DNA from: Proteobacteria bacterium ST_bin12
GTDB taxonomy: Bacteria > Pseudomonadota > Gammaproteobacteria > Burkholderiales > Methylophilaceae
NCBI GenBank assembly: GCA_002083635.1
Contig: MSXP01000007.1
Coordinates: 186,001 to 250,000 of the forward strand
DNA length: 64,000 nt
Direction of reading: 5' to 3'
Below are positions 44,059 through 51,908 of this stretch, in pieces. Each line of letters begins with the position of its first letter. The first letter of the stretch is position 1. Under the pieces are notes generated by a model. The model was not told the origin of the DNA. It did no database searches and saw only the letters and a list, made by a program, of their open reading frames with translations. The position numbers and the translations under genes are program-made.

Positions 44059-45173
44059 TACCCAACCGCCTCTATTGGAATATTTTTAAGCGACCGCTTG
44101 GTTTTATCCAAGACCTTACCAGCCAACTGCCCGCAAGCCGCATCAATATCGTCACCGCGCGTTTTTCGCACCGTAACAATATAGCCTGCTTGCATTAAAA
44201 TGTCACGGAACACGCGAATATGGCTAGGCTTAGATGTTTCATAACCACTATTAGGAAACGGATTAAACGGAATCAAGTTCAACTTACATGGTACGTTTTT
44301 AATCACATCTAATAATTGATGTGCATGTTCAACGGTGTCATTCACGCCGTCTAACATCACATATTCAAACGTGACAAAATCGCGTGGCGCTTTTTCTAAA
44401 TAACGGTTACAAGCCGCCATCAAATCTTTAATTGGATATTTTTTATTAATCGGCACAATCACATCGCGCAGTGCATCGTTTGGTGCGTGCAATGAAACCG
44501 CCAGTGCCACAGGGCAATCTTCTTTTAATCTATCCATCGCCGGCACGATGCCAGAAGTGGAAAGCGTCACGCGGCGGCGACTCAAACCGTAAGCGCTGTC
44601 ATCCAGCATAATCTGCATCGCAGTGACAACATTATCGTAATTTGTGAGCGGCTCGCCCATACCCATCATGACTACGTTTGAAATAATACGGTCATTGGCC
44701 GAGAGCAAATCGTAACCCGATTCACTACGTAATGATTTATTGGCAATAGCTAACTGGCCAATAATTTCTGACACGCTTAAATTGCGGTTAAACCCTTGCG
44801 CACCTGTACTGCAAAACGTACATGCCAAGGCACAACCAACTTGGCTAGAGATACACAAAGTTCCTCTGTCATCTTCTGGAATAAAAACGGTTTCGATACT
44901 ATTGGCTGCACCATTTTTATCATCAGTGCCAATTAACCATTTACGCGTACCATCATTTGAAACCTGTTCTAACTGCACATTTGGCAAGGTAATTTCGGTA
45001 CTTAACACTAATTTTTCACGTAAATTTTTCGCAATATCGGTCATTTGCGCAAAATCATGCACACCAAAATGATGCATCCAGCGCATCAGTTGTTTGGCGC
45101 GAAAAGGCTTCTCACCGATACTAACAAAGTAATCGGCGAGTTGTGGTTGATTAAAATTCAACAAGTTAATCAA
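44058..45173 (-). CDS. rlmN: Dual-specificity rRNA/tRNA methyltransferase RlmN
   Basis: A radical-SAM enzyme making 2-methyladenosine at A2503 of 23S rRNA and A37 of some tRNAs. The 371-residue protein has the radical-SAM cluster motif CALACTFC (in SSQVGCALACTFCSTG), the VVMMGMGEPLTNYDN motif, SRRRVTLSTSGIVP, and the C-terminal catalytic cysteine in RKTRGDDIDAACGQL. It lies between ndk and pilF, its usual position. About 150 bp separate it from ndk, filled by a dispersed repeat. Confidence 0.96.
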   Translation of the reverse strand: MINLLNFNQPQLADYFVSIGEKPFRAKQLMRWMHHFGVHDFAQMTDIAKNLREKLVLSTEITLPNVQLEQVSNDGTRKWLIGTDDKNGAANSIETVFIPEDDRGTLCISSQVGCALACTFCSTGAQGFNRNLSVSEIIGQLAIANKSLRSESGYDLLSANDRIISNVVMMGMGEPLTNYDNVVTAMQIMLDDSAYGLSRRRVTLSTSGIVPAMDRLKEDCPVALAVSLHAPNDALRDVIVPINKKYPIKDLMAACNRYLEKAPRDFVTFEYVMLDGVNDTVEHAHQLLDVIKNVPCKLNLIPFNPFPNSGYETSKPSHIRVFRDILMQAGYIVTVRKTRGDDIDAACGQLAGKVLDKTKRSLKNIPIEAVG

Positions 45174-45197
45174 TTAGTTAAGCCTTTTTTCACATTC

Positions 45198-45322
45198 AAA
45201 TAATTCAAGCTTTCTAAATTAGGCAAGGCGTGAATTAAAAATAATGACGCGGCATACATTAAGTACGTAAGGCAATTATTTTTTATTCACAACGCAGCAT
45301 AATGACGAAGATTGAATGATTT
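45198..45322. repeat. Near-palindromic ~125-bp dispersed repeat, copy B
   Basis: The left half (AAATAATTCAAGC... GGCAAGGCGTGAAT) and the inverse of the right half match imperfectly for about 50 bp per arm, around a CGGCATACATTAAGTACG centre. The whole aligns with the inverse of copy A at 1040-1162. Its right end touches the ndk stop codon. On the minus strand it fills the gap between ndk and rlmN and could act as a transcript-processing or termination structure. Confidence 0.6.
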
Positions 45323-45725
45323 AGCCGAAGAAGTATTTAATTTCGACGGCAGCATTTTCTGCAGAATCTGAACCATGCACTGCATTTGCATCAATGCTTT
45401 CAGCAAAGTCCGCACGAATCGTGCCCGCAGCTGCTTCTATTGGATTTGTAGCACCCATCAAATCACGGTTTTTCAACACCGCATTTTCGCCTTCTAACGC
45501 TTGAATCATCACTGGGCCAGAAATCATAAATTTAACTAAATCGTTAAAAAATGGACGCGCCGCATGCACTGCGTAAAAACCTTCTGCCTCTGCTTTTGTT
45601 AACTGCGTCATTTTTGCAGCTACAATTTTTAAACCAGCGTTTTCAAAACGGGTATAGATTTGACCAATGACGTTTTTTGCTACTGCGTCTGGTTTGATAA
45701 TGCTAAGGGTGCGTTCTACTGCCAT
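45321..45725 (-). CDS. ndk: Nucleoside diphosphate kinase
   Basis: Transfers phosphate from ATP to nucleoside diphosphates via a phosphohistidine. From ATG 45725 (GGAG ribosome-binding site nine bases upstream) the product has 134 residues: MAVERTLSIIKPDAVAKNVIG, the KMTQLTKAEAEGFYAVHAARPFF segment, and the active site NAVHGSDSAENA with the catalytic histidine. The usual C-terminal end is slightly short, but all catalytic residues are present. It heads the ndk-rlmN-pilF-rodZ-ispG-hisS run. Confidence 0.96.
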   Translation of the reverse strand: MAVERTLSIIKPDAVAKNVIGQIYTRFENAGLKIVAAKMTQLTKAEAEGFYAVHAARPFFNDLVKFMISGPVMIQALEGENAVLKNRDLMGATNPIEAAAGTIRADFAESIDANAVHGSDSAENAAVEIKYFFG

Positions 45726-45909
45726 GTGAAACTCCAAAAAAATAATTAAATGAACTACTTAGAAAGATGCAGATTCTAGCATTTTTAATGATTTTTATAA
45801 ATCATCATGGCTAAATTTATGGTGGAATAAATTGTAAAGTTGAATAAATATTAATAGTCACTTACGATGATGTTAAATTTATTCTCGGTAAATAAATAAT
45901 AAGTTAAAT

Positions 45910-46404
45910 ATGGCTTATCAACTCAGAAAGCACTTTAGTGAAGTACCACAAGAAACCGTCATCTTCTCAGGCACTATTTACGACAATCTCATCTTAGCCA
46001 ACCCACACGCCAGCTTTGAGCAAATCATCCAAGCTTGCCAACTAGCAGAAATCCACCAAACGATTGAGAAGCTGCAGCAAGGTTATCAAACCACGGTGGG
46101 TGAGCACGGTACAGGCTTAAGTGGTGGGCAAAAGCAACGTATAGCGATTGCCCGCGCACTCCTAAAACAACCGAAAGTGCTGATTTTTGATGAAGCAGTG
46201 AGTAACCTAGACCAGCAAACCGCAGAACACTTTGCGCAGACGGTGAATAAGCTGAAAGGTAAAGTCACTATTCTGTTTATTACGCATCAATTGCTTAAAG
46301 GCTTGCGGGTAGATGAAGCGGTGATATTGGGGAAAGAGAACTTGCAAACTCAACTGAGTAGCATTCAAAAAGGACAAGAAGAGAATGATAAAACAAGGAA
46401 TTAA
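45910..46404 (+). pseudogene. Truncated ABC exporter, C-terminal ATPase fragment (type I secretion-like)
   Basis: The 164-residue frame begins in the middle of a nucleotide-binding domain, at the Q-loop (VPQETVIFSGTIYDNL). It continues with the signature LSGGQKQRIAIARALL, Walker B VLIFDEAVSNLD and the H-loop ILFITHQLL. The Walker A loop, the six membrane helices and any N-terminal peptidase-like domain are missing. The motif SGTIYDNL and overall character resemble HlyB/LapB-type exporters. Upstream DNA is AT-rich without related sequence, so the 5' three quarters have been deleted. It would not bind ATP productively. Confidence 0.8.
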
Positions 46405-46412
46405 ATCGTGTC

Positions 46413-46423
46413 TGACCCCATTT
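46413..46423. repeat. 11-bp motif copy 1 (TGACCCCATTT)
   Basis: TGACCCCATTT, the inverse of the AAATGGGGTCA copies at 47304 and 47321. It stands nine bases after the stop of the ABC fragment and to the left of the immunity-like pseudogene. Such motifs are typical of REP sequences tied to RAYT transposases. Confidence 0.6.
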
Positions 46424-46534
46424 ATTTGAAATTTTTATGACTAGGTAATTTTACCGATGCACTTTTTATAAAATTTGCTTACATTTCACTAAGCTATTTG
46501 AGTGTATTGGCATTGCCAGTACACAGGAGAAAAC

Positions 46535-47228
46535 ATGAGTCATTTTTATCGTTTAAAGACTATTAACAGCGCATCACAAAGTTCTAATTTATCTTCGGAT
46601 GGAAGTCTTCCCGAGGCTGATTATTTTTATGGTTACGCTTTATTTAATTCAAAGATGGAAGAAACTCCACTTAGTCCAGCACTACCTCACTGCAAACTAT
46701 ACAGAGCACCGTTGATTCAAGAGGAATACATTCCTGCGGCACACATCTTTAAATATAACGGCAAAAAAGTAATGCCTGAAATTTGGGGGGGGTGGGGCTG
46801 AGCTTTTAGTGAGTGAGCGCGTTAAGGATATCATTTTAGATTTTGATGACTTTGGTCACCAAGTGCTGCCAATAACGCTGTTAGACCGCAAGAAAAACAT
46901 CATTCCGACAGAAGCTCCGTACTATCAAATCAACATCCGCCGTTTTGTTGAGATTGAAAATCTAGGGCTCAAGCTAGACCCAGCCATCATGGAGTTTCCA
47001 GCAGGTTTTTTAGAAAATCAGTATTTTCCAACCATATTGGCCAACCCGACGCTTTTTGACTATTTGGCGGCATTGCCTTTGTGGCGGCATCGGCAAAATG
47101 ATGGGATTGTTTACCTAAGCGAAGCCATGCTCAACAAGCTGTAACAAGCAGGCGTGACTGGCTTAGACCTTTACCGCAAGTACTATGGCCGAGCTTACGA
47201 TGCCATTGCAAGATTTAAGTCAGCCTAG
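46535..47228 (+). pseudogene. Imm11-like (DUF1629) immunity protein gene, frameshifted
   Basis: The first part (from ATG 46535, AGGAG upstream; MSHFYRLKTINSASQ...) stops at 46801. The second part continues in another frame from about 46790 (SERVKDIILDFDDFGHQVLPITLL). At the junction there is a run of eight G at 46786-46793. Removing one G restores EIWGGGAELLVSERVKD, the layout of Imm11/DUF1629 proteins. A second lesion is an in-frame TAA at 47142-47144, after which the frame continues with QAGVTGLDLYRKYYG to 47228, resembling the family's LxxAGLTGL end. Family members are immunity proteins of polymorphic toxins. No toxin gene is nearby. Confidence 0.7.
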
Positions 47229-47303
47229 ATTTCTAAAATACATGCCTTATTTAAGCTTAACCCAAAGCGAGTACAGCCCATGACAACACCGCTAGTCAAG
47301 GTC

Positions 47304-47331
47304 AAATGGGGTCAAAGGTCAAATGGGGTCA
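47304..47331. repeat. 11-bp motif copies 2 and 3 in tandem (AAATGGGGTCA)
   Basis: AAATGGGGTCA at 47304-47314 and again at 47321-47331, each preceded by GGTC. They stand just upstream of the RAYT fragment and are the inverse of the copies at 46413 and 47652. Confidence 0.65.
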
Positions 47332-47384
47332 GAAGCGATTGAATTGCTATACTTTTCACATTCTGATGGCTAAATTGGCAATCC

Positions 47385-47654
47385 ATGGCGCGCCTTCCTC
47401 GTTACGTTATTCCAAATCAGCCGCAACATATCATTCAACGCTGTAATAATCGCCAAGTAATTTTTGCTGCAGAAGTAGATTACCAATTTTTTAGAGATGC
47501 ATTAATAGATGCCTCCAATAAATATGGCTTGCAAATTCACGCTTATGTTTGGATGACTAATCACATTCATCTTTTAGCGACACCCCTATTTCATAATAAG
47601 CAAGATTCGTCTAAAGAAGTTGGAAGACCAAAAAAGGAAATTAATCATGTGTGA
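47385..47654 (+). pseudogene. REP-associated tyrosine transposase (RAYT/IS200-like), internally deleted
   Basis: The 89-residue frame has the N-terminal part of a Y1/HUH transposase: MARLPRYVIPNQPQHIIQRC, the RDALIDASNKYGLQIHAYVW segment and the HUH metal motif in TNHIHLLATP. The catalytic tyrosine region that should follow (~100 residues) is absent. The frame jumps to a short basic tail (KEVGRPKKEI) that resembles the C-terminal tail of RAYT proteins, suggesting an internal deletion rather than a simple truncation. The gene is flanked by inverted copies of an 11-bp motif (47321-47331 and 47652-47662). It is surely inactive. Confidence 0.75.
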
Positions 47655-47662
47655 CCCCATTT
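47652..47662. repeat. 11-bp motif copy 4 (TGACCCCATTT)
   Basis: TGACCCCATTT overlaps the last codons and stop of the RAYT fragment and is inverted relative to the tandem copies at 47304-47331, so the transposase remnant is bounded by inverted repeats. Confidence 0.65.
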
Positions 47663-47740
47663 TTTATTTTTAAAAAAATAAGGTAAAAATAATGGTTAAG
47701 TTTTATCGTTAACTTTTCTATTTACATACTATTAATCTAA

Positions 47741-47762
47741 AAAAGGGGCCGAAGCCCCTTTT
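47741..47762 (-). terminator. Strong terminator after the DUF2721 gene
   Basis: AAAAGGGGC and GCCCCTTTT enclose a 4-nt loop. The hairpin stands immediately after the DUF2721 stop codon on the minus strand, with T/A runs on both sides, and may also stop transcripts from the left. Confidence 0.85.
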
Positions 47763-48199
47763 TATTTGGAGTCTTCGTTTAAATCAAAAATATGCACTGA
47801 TAACGAAATCTCACGCAAAAAACAGCCCAAGCCAATAATCAAGCTAGCCATTGCCACGATGAATAAAATAGAGACGATGCGCGATGGGTTGCTGCCAATC
47901 ACCGCACCAACAAACAGCGCACCGATAACGAGTGAAACAAAAAGTGCAGAAGCGGTGCAAAGCGTAATCGCCCAATGCACCCACACCGCACGCACGGATA
48001 AAATCGACAATTCGCTGGCTTTTCTTACTGGTAAAGCGGTTTTGGTTTCCGTTAACACTCTAAAACGGTCAACTAATCGGCCTAATCTACCCGTTAGCAC
48101 ACTTAAAATCGCGCCAATGCCCGTTAATAAAAACACAGGCGCTACGGCAAGTTGAATCACATGTGCGACATTGGTTAAATTTTCGGCAATAATTTGCAT
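47762..48199 (-). CDS. DUF2721 family membrane protein
   Basis: A 145-residue protein with three predicted membrane helices: residues ~15-35 (IQLAVAPVFLLTGIGAILSVL), ~73-98 (WVHWAITLCTASALFVSLVIGALF) and ~108-130 (IVSILFIVAMASLIIGLGCFL). The motif LTGRLGRLVDRFRVL between the first two helices is the DUF2721 hallmark. Function is unknown. It diverges from the fhc operon across ~110 bp and has its own terminator, so there is no sign that it belongs to C1 metabolism. Confidence 0.85.
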   Translation of the reverse strand: MQIIAENLTNVAHVIQLAVAPVFLLTGIGAILSVLTGRLGRLVDRFRVLTETKTALPVRKASELSILSVRAVWVHWAITLCTASALFVSLVIGALFVGAVIGSNPSRIVSILFIVAMASLIIGLGCFLREISLSVHIFDLNEDSK

Positions 48200-48307
48200 T
48201 GAATATTTTGCTTAAAAAGGAATTAACCCATTCTAACGTTATCGCCTAAAAGTTAAAAGTCACAAAATCAAAAGCATGGCCTGCGCGAATTGTGGCAAAA
48301 TCTCAAC

Positions 48308-49543
48308 ATGGAAGTTTCGCTCAATCATATGCAAGATGATGTTAAGACAATGACAGCTACCTGCCCCGCTTGTGGCTTGTTGTGTGATGATATCTCTTTA
48401 GAAATCAGTCAGCGCATCAAAGTAGCCAATAGGAACTGTGCAAAAAGTGTCCAGTTTTTTGAGCAGCCATTAGGTGAAAATTCACCTCAAATAAATGGCA
48501 AATCTGCCACGTTAAGCCAAGCGATTTCCCACGCAGCCATATTGTTAAAAGCCAGCAAAAAACCCTTATTTACCGGCTTAAGCACGGACGTGCAAGGTTT
48601 TAGAGCGATTTACTCGCTGGCACAAAAAACCAATGGTCATCTGCAACATTTAAACAGCGAAAGCATGGCGCGCAATATGGCGGTGCTGCAAAGCACTGGC
48701 TGGCAAGCGACAACGTTAACTGAAGTGAAAAATCGTGCGGATGTGCTGGTGTGTATTGGCACCGACATCGTGTCGCATAATACGCGATTTTTCGAGCGTT
48801 TTATGTGGTTAAGTCAAGAGTCTAGCGCGATGTTTACCGATGCTAGTAAACGCGAAGTGATTTATATTGGCGAGAATCTAAACACACAAGCAGGCGTTTC
48901 GCCAGATGGCAAGCAGCCAATATCTATCAATTGCAGTCAATCTGATTTACCTGAAATATTGGCGGTTTTACGTGCGTTGGTTGCTGGTAAAAAGCTTAAA
49001 GCGCAAACTGTCGCGGGCATTCAAGTCAGTGATTTAATGGTTATTACAGACAAATTAAAACAAGCCAAATACGCTGTATTGGCTTGGATTGCAAAAGATT
49101 TAGATTATCCGCATGCGGAGTTAGCCATTCAAACTATTACTGAAACGGTTGCTTTATTAAATAACCAAACTGGCCGCGCCGCTGGATTATCGCTAGGCGG
49201 CAGTGACGGTGATACTTCTGCCAATAATGCCAACACATGGTTAAGTGGTTTTAGCCTGAATAATACGAAAACCGAACATGATGTTTTAGTGTGGATTAAC
49301 AGTTTTAGTGCAGAAAAATTACCGCCAAAATTAGACAAGCCTTTGATTGTTTTAGGCAACGCTAATACTATACTCAAGCAAATACCTGACGTTTTTATCC
49401 CAATAGCCACGCCAGGTTTGGATTGCAGTGGTACTTTATTCAGAGTTGATTCAGCGGTGATTCTGCCTTTAAAAAAATTGCGTAAAAATAACCTATCGAC
49501 TTGTAACGAAGTCATCAGCCAAATTGAGGTTCTGCTGTCATGA
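48308..49543 (+). CDS. fhcB: Formyltransferase/hydrolase complex subunit FhcB (FwdB/FmdB homologue)
   Basis: A subunit of the Fhc complex, which moves the formyl group from formyl-H4MPT to methanofuran and releases formate. About 411 residues if ATG 48308 is used; ATG 48329, ATG 48350 and TTG 48290 are alternatives because no start has a clear ribosome-binding site. The N-terminus keeps a CPACGLLC cluster-like motif. In the region where archaeal FwdB has a Cys/Sec that binds the molybdenum cofactor (before VLQSTGWQATTLTEVKNRADV) this protein has NSESMARN. This fits a non-redox, structural role. It overlaps fhcA by four bases. Confidence 0.92.
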   Translation: MEVSLNHMQDDVKTMTATCPACGLLCDDISLEISQRIKVANRNCAKSVQFFEQPLGENSPQINGKSATLSQAISHAAILLKASKKPLFTGLSTDVQGFRAIYSLAQKTNGHLQHLNSESMARNMAVLQSTGWQATTLTEVKNRADVLVCIGTDIVSHNTRFFERFMWLSQESSAMFTDASKREVIYIGENLNTQAGVSPDGKQPISINCSQSDLPEILAVLRALVAGKKLKAQTVAGIQVSDLMVITDKLKQAKYAVLAWIAKDLDYPHAELAIQTITETVALLNNQTGRAAGLSLGGSDGDTSANNANTWLSGFSLNNTKTEHDVLVWINSFSAEKLPPKLDKPLIVLGNANTILKQIPDVFIPIATPGLDCSGTLFRVDSAVILPLKKLRKNNLSTCNEVISQIEVLLS

Positions 49544-51213
49544 TTACGCATTTAAAAAACGGCAGAATTTATTGCCCTGTAATTGGCGCAGATGGCGTTG
49601 TGCAGGATATTTATATTCGCGATGGCAAAATAATAGCCAAGCCAAATGCAACTGAAAAAATCACCCAAACTTATGATTTAACTGGAAAAATTGTCATGGC
49701 TGGCGCGATTGATATGCATAGCCATATTGGCGGCGGCAAGGTGAATATTGCACGCATGATGTTGCCAGAATTTCAAGAAAGCAAAAATTATACAGAACCA
49801 GAGGCGCATATTTGCACGCCCAATTGCAGTCATCATGCAACGCCGAATACTGCTGACACTGGTTTTAGATATATTGAACTGGGCTACACGGCGGCTTTTG
49901 AGCCAGCGATTTTGCCAATCAACGCCCGCCAAGCGCATTTAGAAATGGCCGATACGCCGATGATTGATAAAGGCGGCTATGCCATGCTGGGTAATGATGA
50001 TTACTTTTTGCGATTATTAAGTGGCAATGCAGACCAAAAAGCGATTAATGATTATGTGGCTTGGACATTACATGCCACGCAGGCGATTGGCATTAAAGTG
50101 GTGAATCCGGGTGGAATTTCAGCGTTTAAATTTAATCAGCGCCGTTTAAATTTGGATGAAAATCACAGTTATTACCAAGTCACTCCACGCGCTATTTTAA
50201 AAAGCTTAAGCACTGCAGTGCAACAACTTGGCATTGCAAAACCTTTGCATGTGCATTGTAATAACTTGGGCGCAGCGGGCAATTTTCAAACCACGCTTGA
50301 TACGATGGGCGCGTCTGATGGCGTGCCGATGCATTTGACGCATATTCAATTTCACAGTTACGGCACAGAAGGTGACAAGAAGTTTTCATCTGCTGCTGCG
50401 CAAATTTCAGAAGCCCTGAATAAAAACAAATATATCACCGCTGATGTTGGGCAGATTCTATTCGGTCAAACCGTTACTGCATCTGGCGATAGCATGATGC
50501 AGCATTTAAACACTAATTTTGCCAGCCCTAAAAAATCCGTCATCATGGATATTGAATGTGATGCAGGTTGTGGCGTAGTGCCGTTTAAATATCGAGACCA
50601 GAATTATGTGAATGCTTTGCAATGGGCAATTGGCTTGGAGATATTTTTATCCGTTGAAGATTCATGGCGCATCTTCCTAACCACCGACCATCCCAATGGC
50701 GCGCCATTTACCAGCTATCCGCACCTGATTCGTTTATTAATGGATAAAAGTTTTAGAAATGAAGCTTTTGCTAAACTCAATCTAGATGCGCAAGCCATGA
50801 GCAACTTAACCAGTTTAAATCGTGAATATTCGTTGTACGAAATCGCGATTATGACGCGTGCTGGAGCGGCTAAACTCATCGGTTTAAACGACCGAGGTCA
50901 TTTAAGTGTTGGTGCAGCAGCTGATATTACGGTTTATACCGACCAGCCTGACCGCGAAGCCATGTTCGCCAAGCCTGATTATGTTTTCAAAGATGGTGAA
51001 TTGGTGGTGAAAGATGGCAATGTAGTGAAAGTAGTTTGGGGCGCAACGCACACTGCAAAACCTGCGTTTGATATTGGCGTAGAGCGCGATTTAAGAAATT
51101 ACTTTGACAAATACCATACGATTCAATTAGATAACTTTAAAATATCTGATGATGAAATTGCAGATAATGGTCGCGGTAATGTGATTACCCATTCGCAAAA
51201 AACACCAACTTAA
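49540..51213 (+). CDS. fhcA: Formyltransferase/hydrolase complex subunit FhcA (FwdA homologue)
   Basis: The amidohydrolase subunit that hydrolyses formyl-methanofuran to formate. The 557-residue protein shows the N-terminal composite domain and the metal-binding motif DMHSHIGGGKVNIAR (histidines near residues 61-63). It also has the EPEAHICTPNCSHHATPNT segment, AFEPAILP, HCNNLGAAGNF, the TTDHPNGAPFTSYPHLIRLLMD motif and the C-terminal GHLSVGAAADITVY common to amidohydrolases. Start ATG 49540 overlaps the fhcB stop. The next gene in the operon is a split-barrel protein rather than fhcD. Confidence 0.96.
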   Translation: MITHLKNGRIYCPVIGADGVVQDIYIRDGKIIAKPNATEKITQTYDLTGKIVMAGAIDMHSHIGGGKVNIARMMLPEFQESKNYTEPEAHICTPNCSHHATPNTADTGFRYIELGYTAAFEPAILPINARQAHLEMADTPMIDKGGYAMLGNDDYFLRLLSGNADQKAINDYVAWTLHATQAIGIKVVNPGGISAFKFNQRRLNLDENHSYYQVTPRAILKSLSTAVQQLGIAKPLHVHCNNLGAAGNFQTTLDTMGASDGVPMHLTHIQFHSYGTEGDKKFSSAAAQISEALNKNKYITADVGQILFGQTVTASGDSMMQHLNTNFASPKKSVIMDIECDAGCGVVPFKYRDQNYVNALQWAIGLEIFLSVEDSWRIFLTTDHPNGAPFTSYPHLIRLLMDKSFRNEAFAKLNLDAQAMSNLTSLNREYSLYEIAIMTRAGAAKLIGLNDRGHLSVGAAADITVYTDQPDREAMFAKPDYVFKDGELVVKDGNVVKVVWGATHTAKPAFDIGVERDLRNYFDKYHTIQLDNFKISDDEIADNGRGNVITHSQKTPT

Positions 51214-51240
51214 AATTAAATAGAGACTGAGGAGTTAATC

Positions 51241-51900
51241 ATGAGCAGATTATACGGCGCACAGCATCGTAAATTGCAAGATGAATTCGGCACACGCAAA
51301 ATGGCAGACCGCGTGGAAGAGCTGGTATGCAAAACCGAGTTTGAAGATGGCGCAAAAGGCTTTATTGAAAGCGTTGAAATGTTTTATTTGTCTTCGATTG
51401 ACCATCAAGGCCGCCCGACAGTCTCTTTTAAAGGCGGCGATGCTGGCTTTGTCAAAGTGGTTGATAGCACAACGCTAATCTTCCCGAGCTACGATGGTAA
51501 TGGTATGTTTTTTTCTATCGGCAACATTAGTACCAATCCGCAAGTGGGCCTATTATTTATCTCATTTGAAACGCCTAATCGCCTGCGCGTGCAAGGCACT
51601 GCAATGCTTTCGCAAGACCCCACCTTGCTGGCACATTACAAAGAGGCGGAATTTGTTGTGACTGTGACTTTGTCAGAATTATGGCAAAACTGCCCGCGCT
51701 ACATTCCCAAATATGAAAAAGTGCGCAGCTCGCGCTATGTGCCGCGTGCTCACTGTGAAACGCCGCTGGCAGGCTGGAAACAACTCGATATCGTGCAAGA
51801 TGTCATATCAGAAAGTGATGCGCAGAAGGCCGCTAAAGCAGGTGTGATTGATATTGACACATGGGTTGGCAAAATCATTTCTGCGGATGAAACAGCGTAA
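51241..51900 (+). CDS. Pyridoxamine 5'-phosphate oxidase-related FMN-binding protein inside the fhc operon
   Basis: A 219-residue protein of the PNPOx-like split-barrel fold: an N-terminal helix (GTRKMADRVEELVCKTEF), then MFYLSSIDHQGRPTVSFKGGDAGFVKVVD and LIFPSYDGNGMFFSIGNISTNPQVGLLFISFETPNRLRVQGTAML, as in flavin-binding members. The end contains CPRYIPKYEKV. It has a strong GAGGAG ribosome-binding site and lies 27 bp after fhcA and 8 bp before fhcD, so it is co-transcribed with the complex. Its substrate is unknown. It could reduce or bind a cofactor (F420- or flavin-like), or remove a toxic side product. Its place in this operon is the only functional clue. Confidence 0.85.
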   Translation: MSRLYGAQHRKLQDEFGTRKMADRVEELVCKTEFEDGAKGFIESVEMFYLSSIDHQGRPTVSFKGGDAGFVKVVDSTTLIFPSYDGNGMFFSIGNISTNPQVGLLFISFETPNRLRVQGTAMLSQDPTLLAHYKEAEFVVTVTLSELWQNCPRYIPKYEKVRSSRYVPRAHCETPLAGWKQLDIVQDVISESDAQKAAKAGVIDIDTWVGKIISADETA

Positions 51901-51908
51901 TCCTAATT

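Noticed and set aside
46786..46801. Programmed frameshifting at the G8 run of the Imm11-like gene
   Set aside because: A second lesion (in-frame TAA at 47142) and damaged neighbours favour decay, so programmed frameshifting was not claimed.
47766..48155. A 129-codon open frame opposite the DUF2721 gene
   Set aside because: DUF2721 motifs and membrane helices on the minus strand explain the region; the opposite frame has neither.
49129..49551. A 140-codon minus-strand frame inside fhcB
   Set aside because: It lies opposite the conserved C-terminal part of fhcB and has no features of its own.
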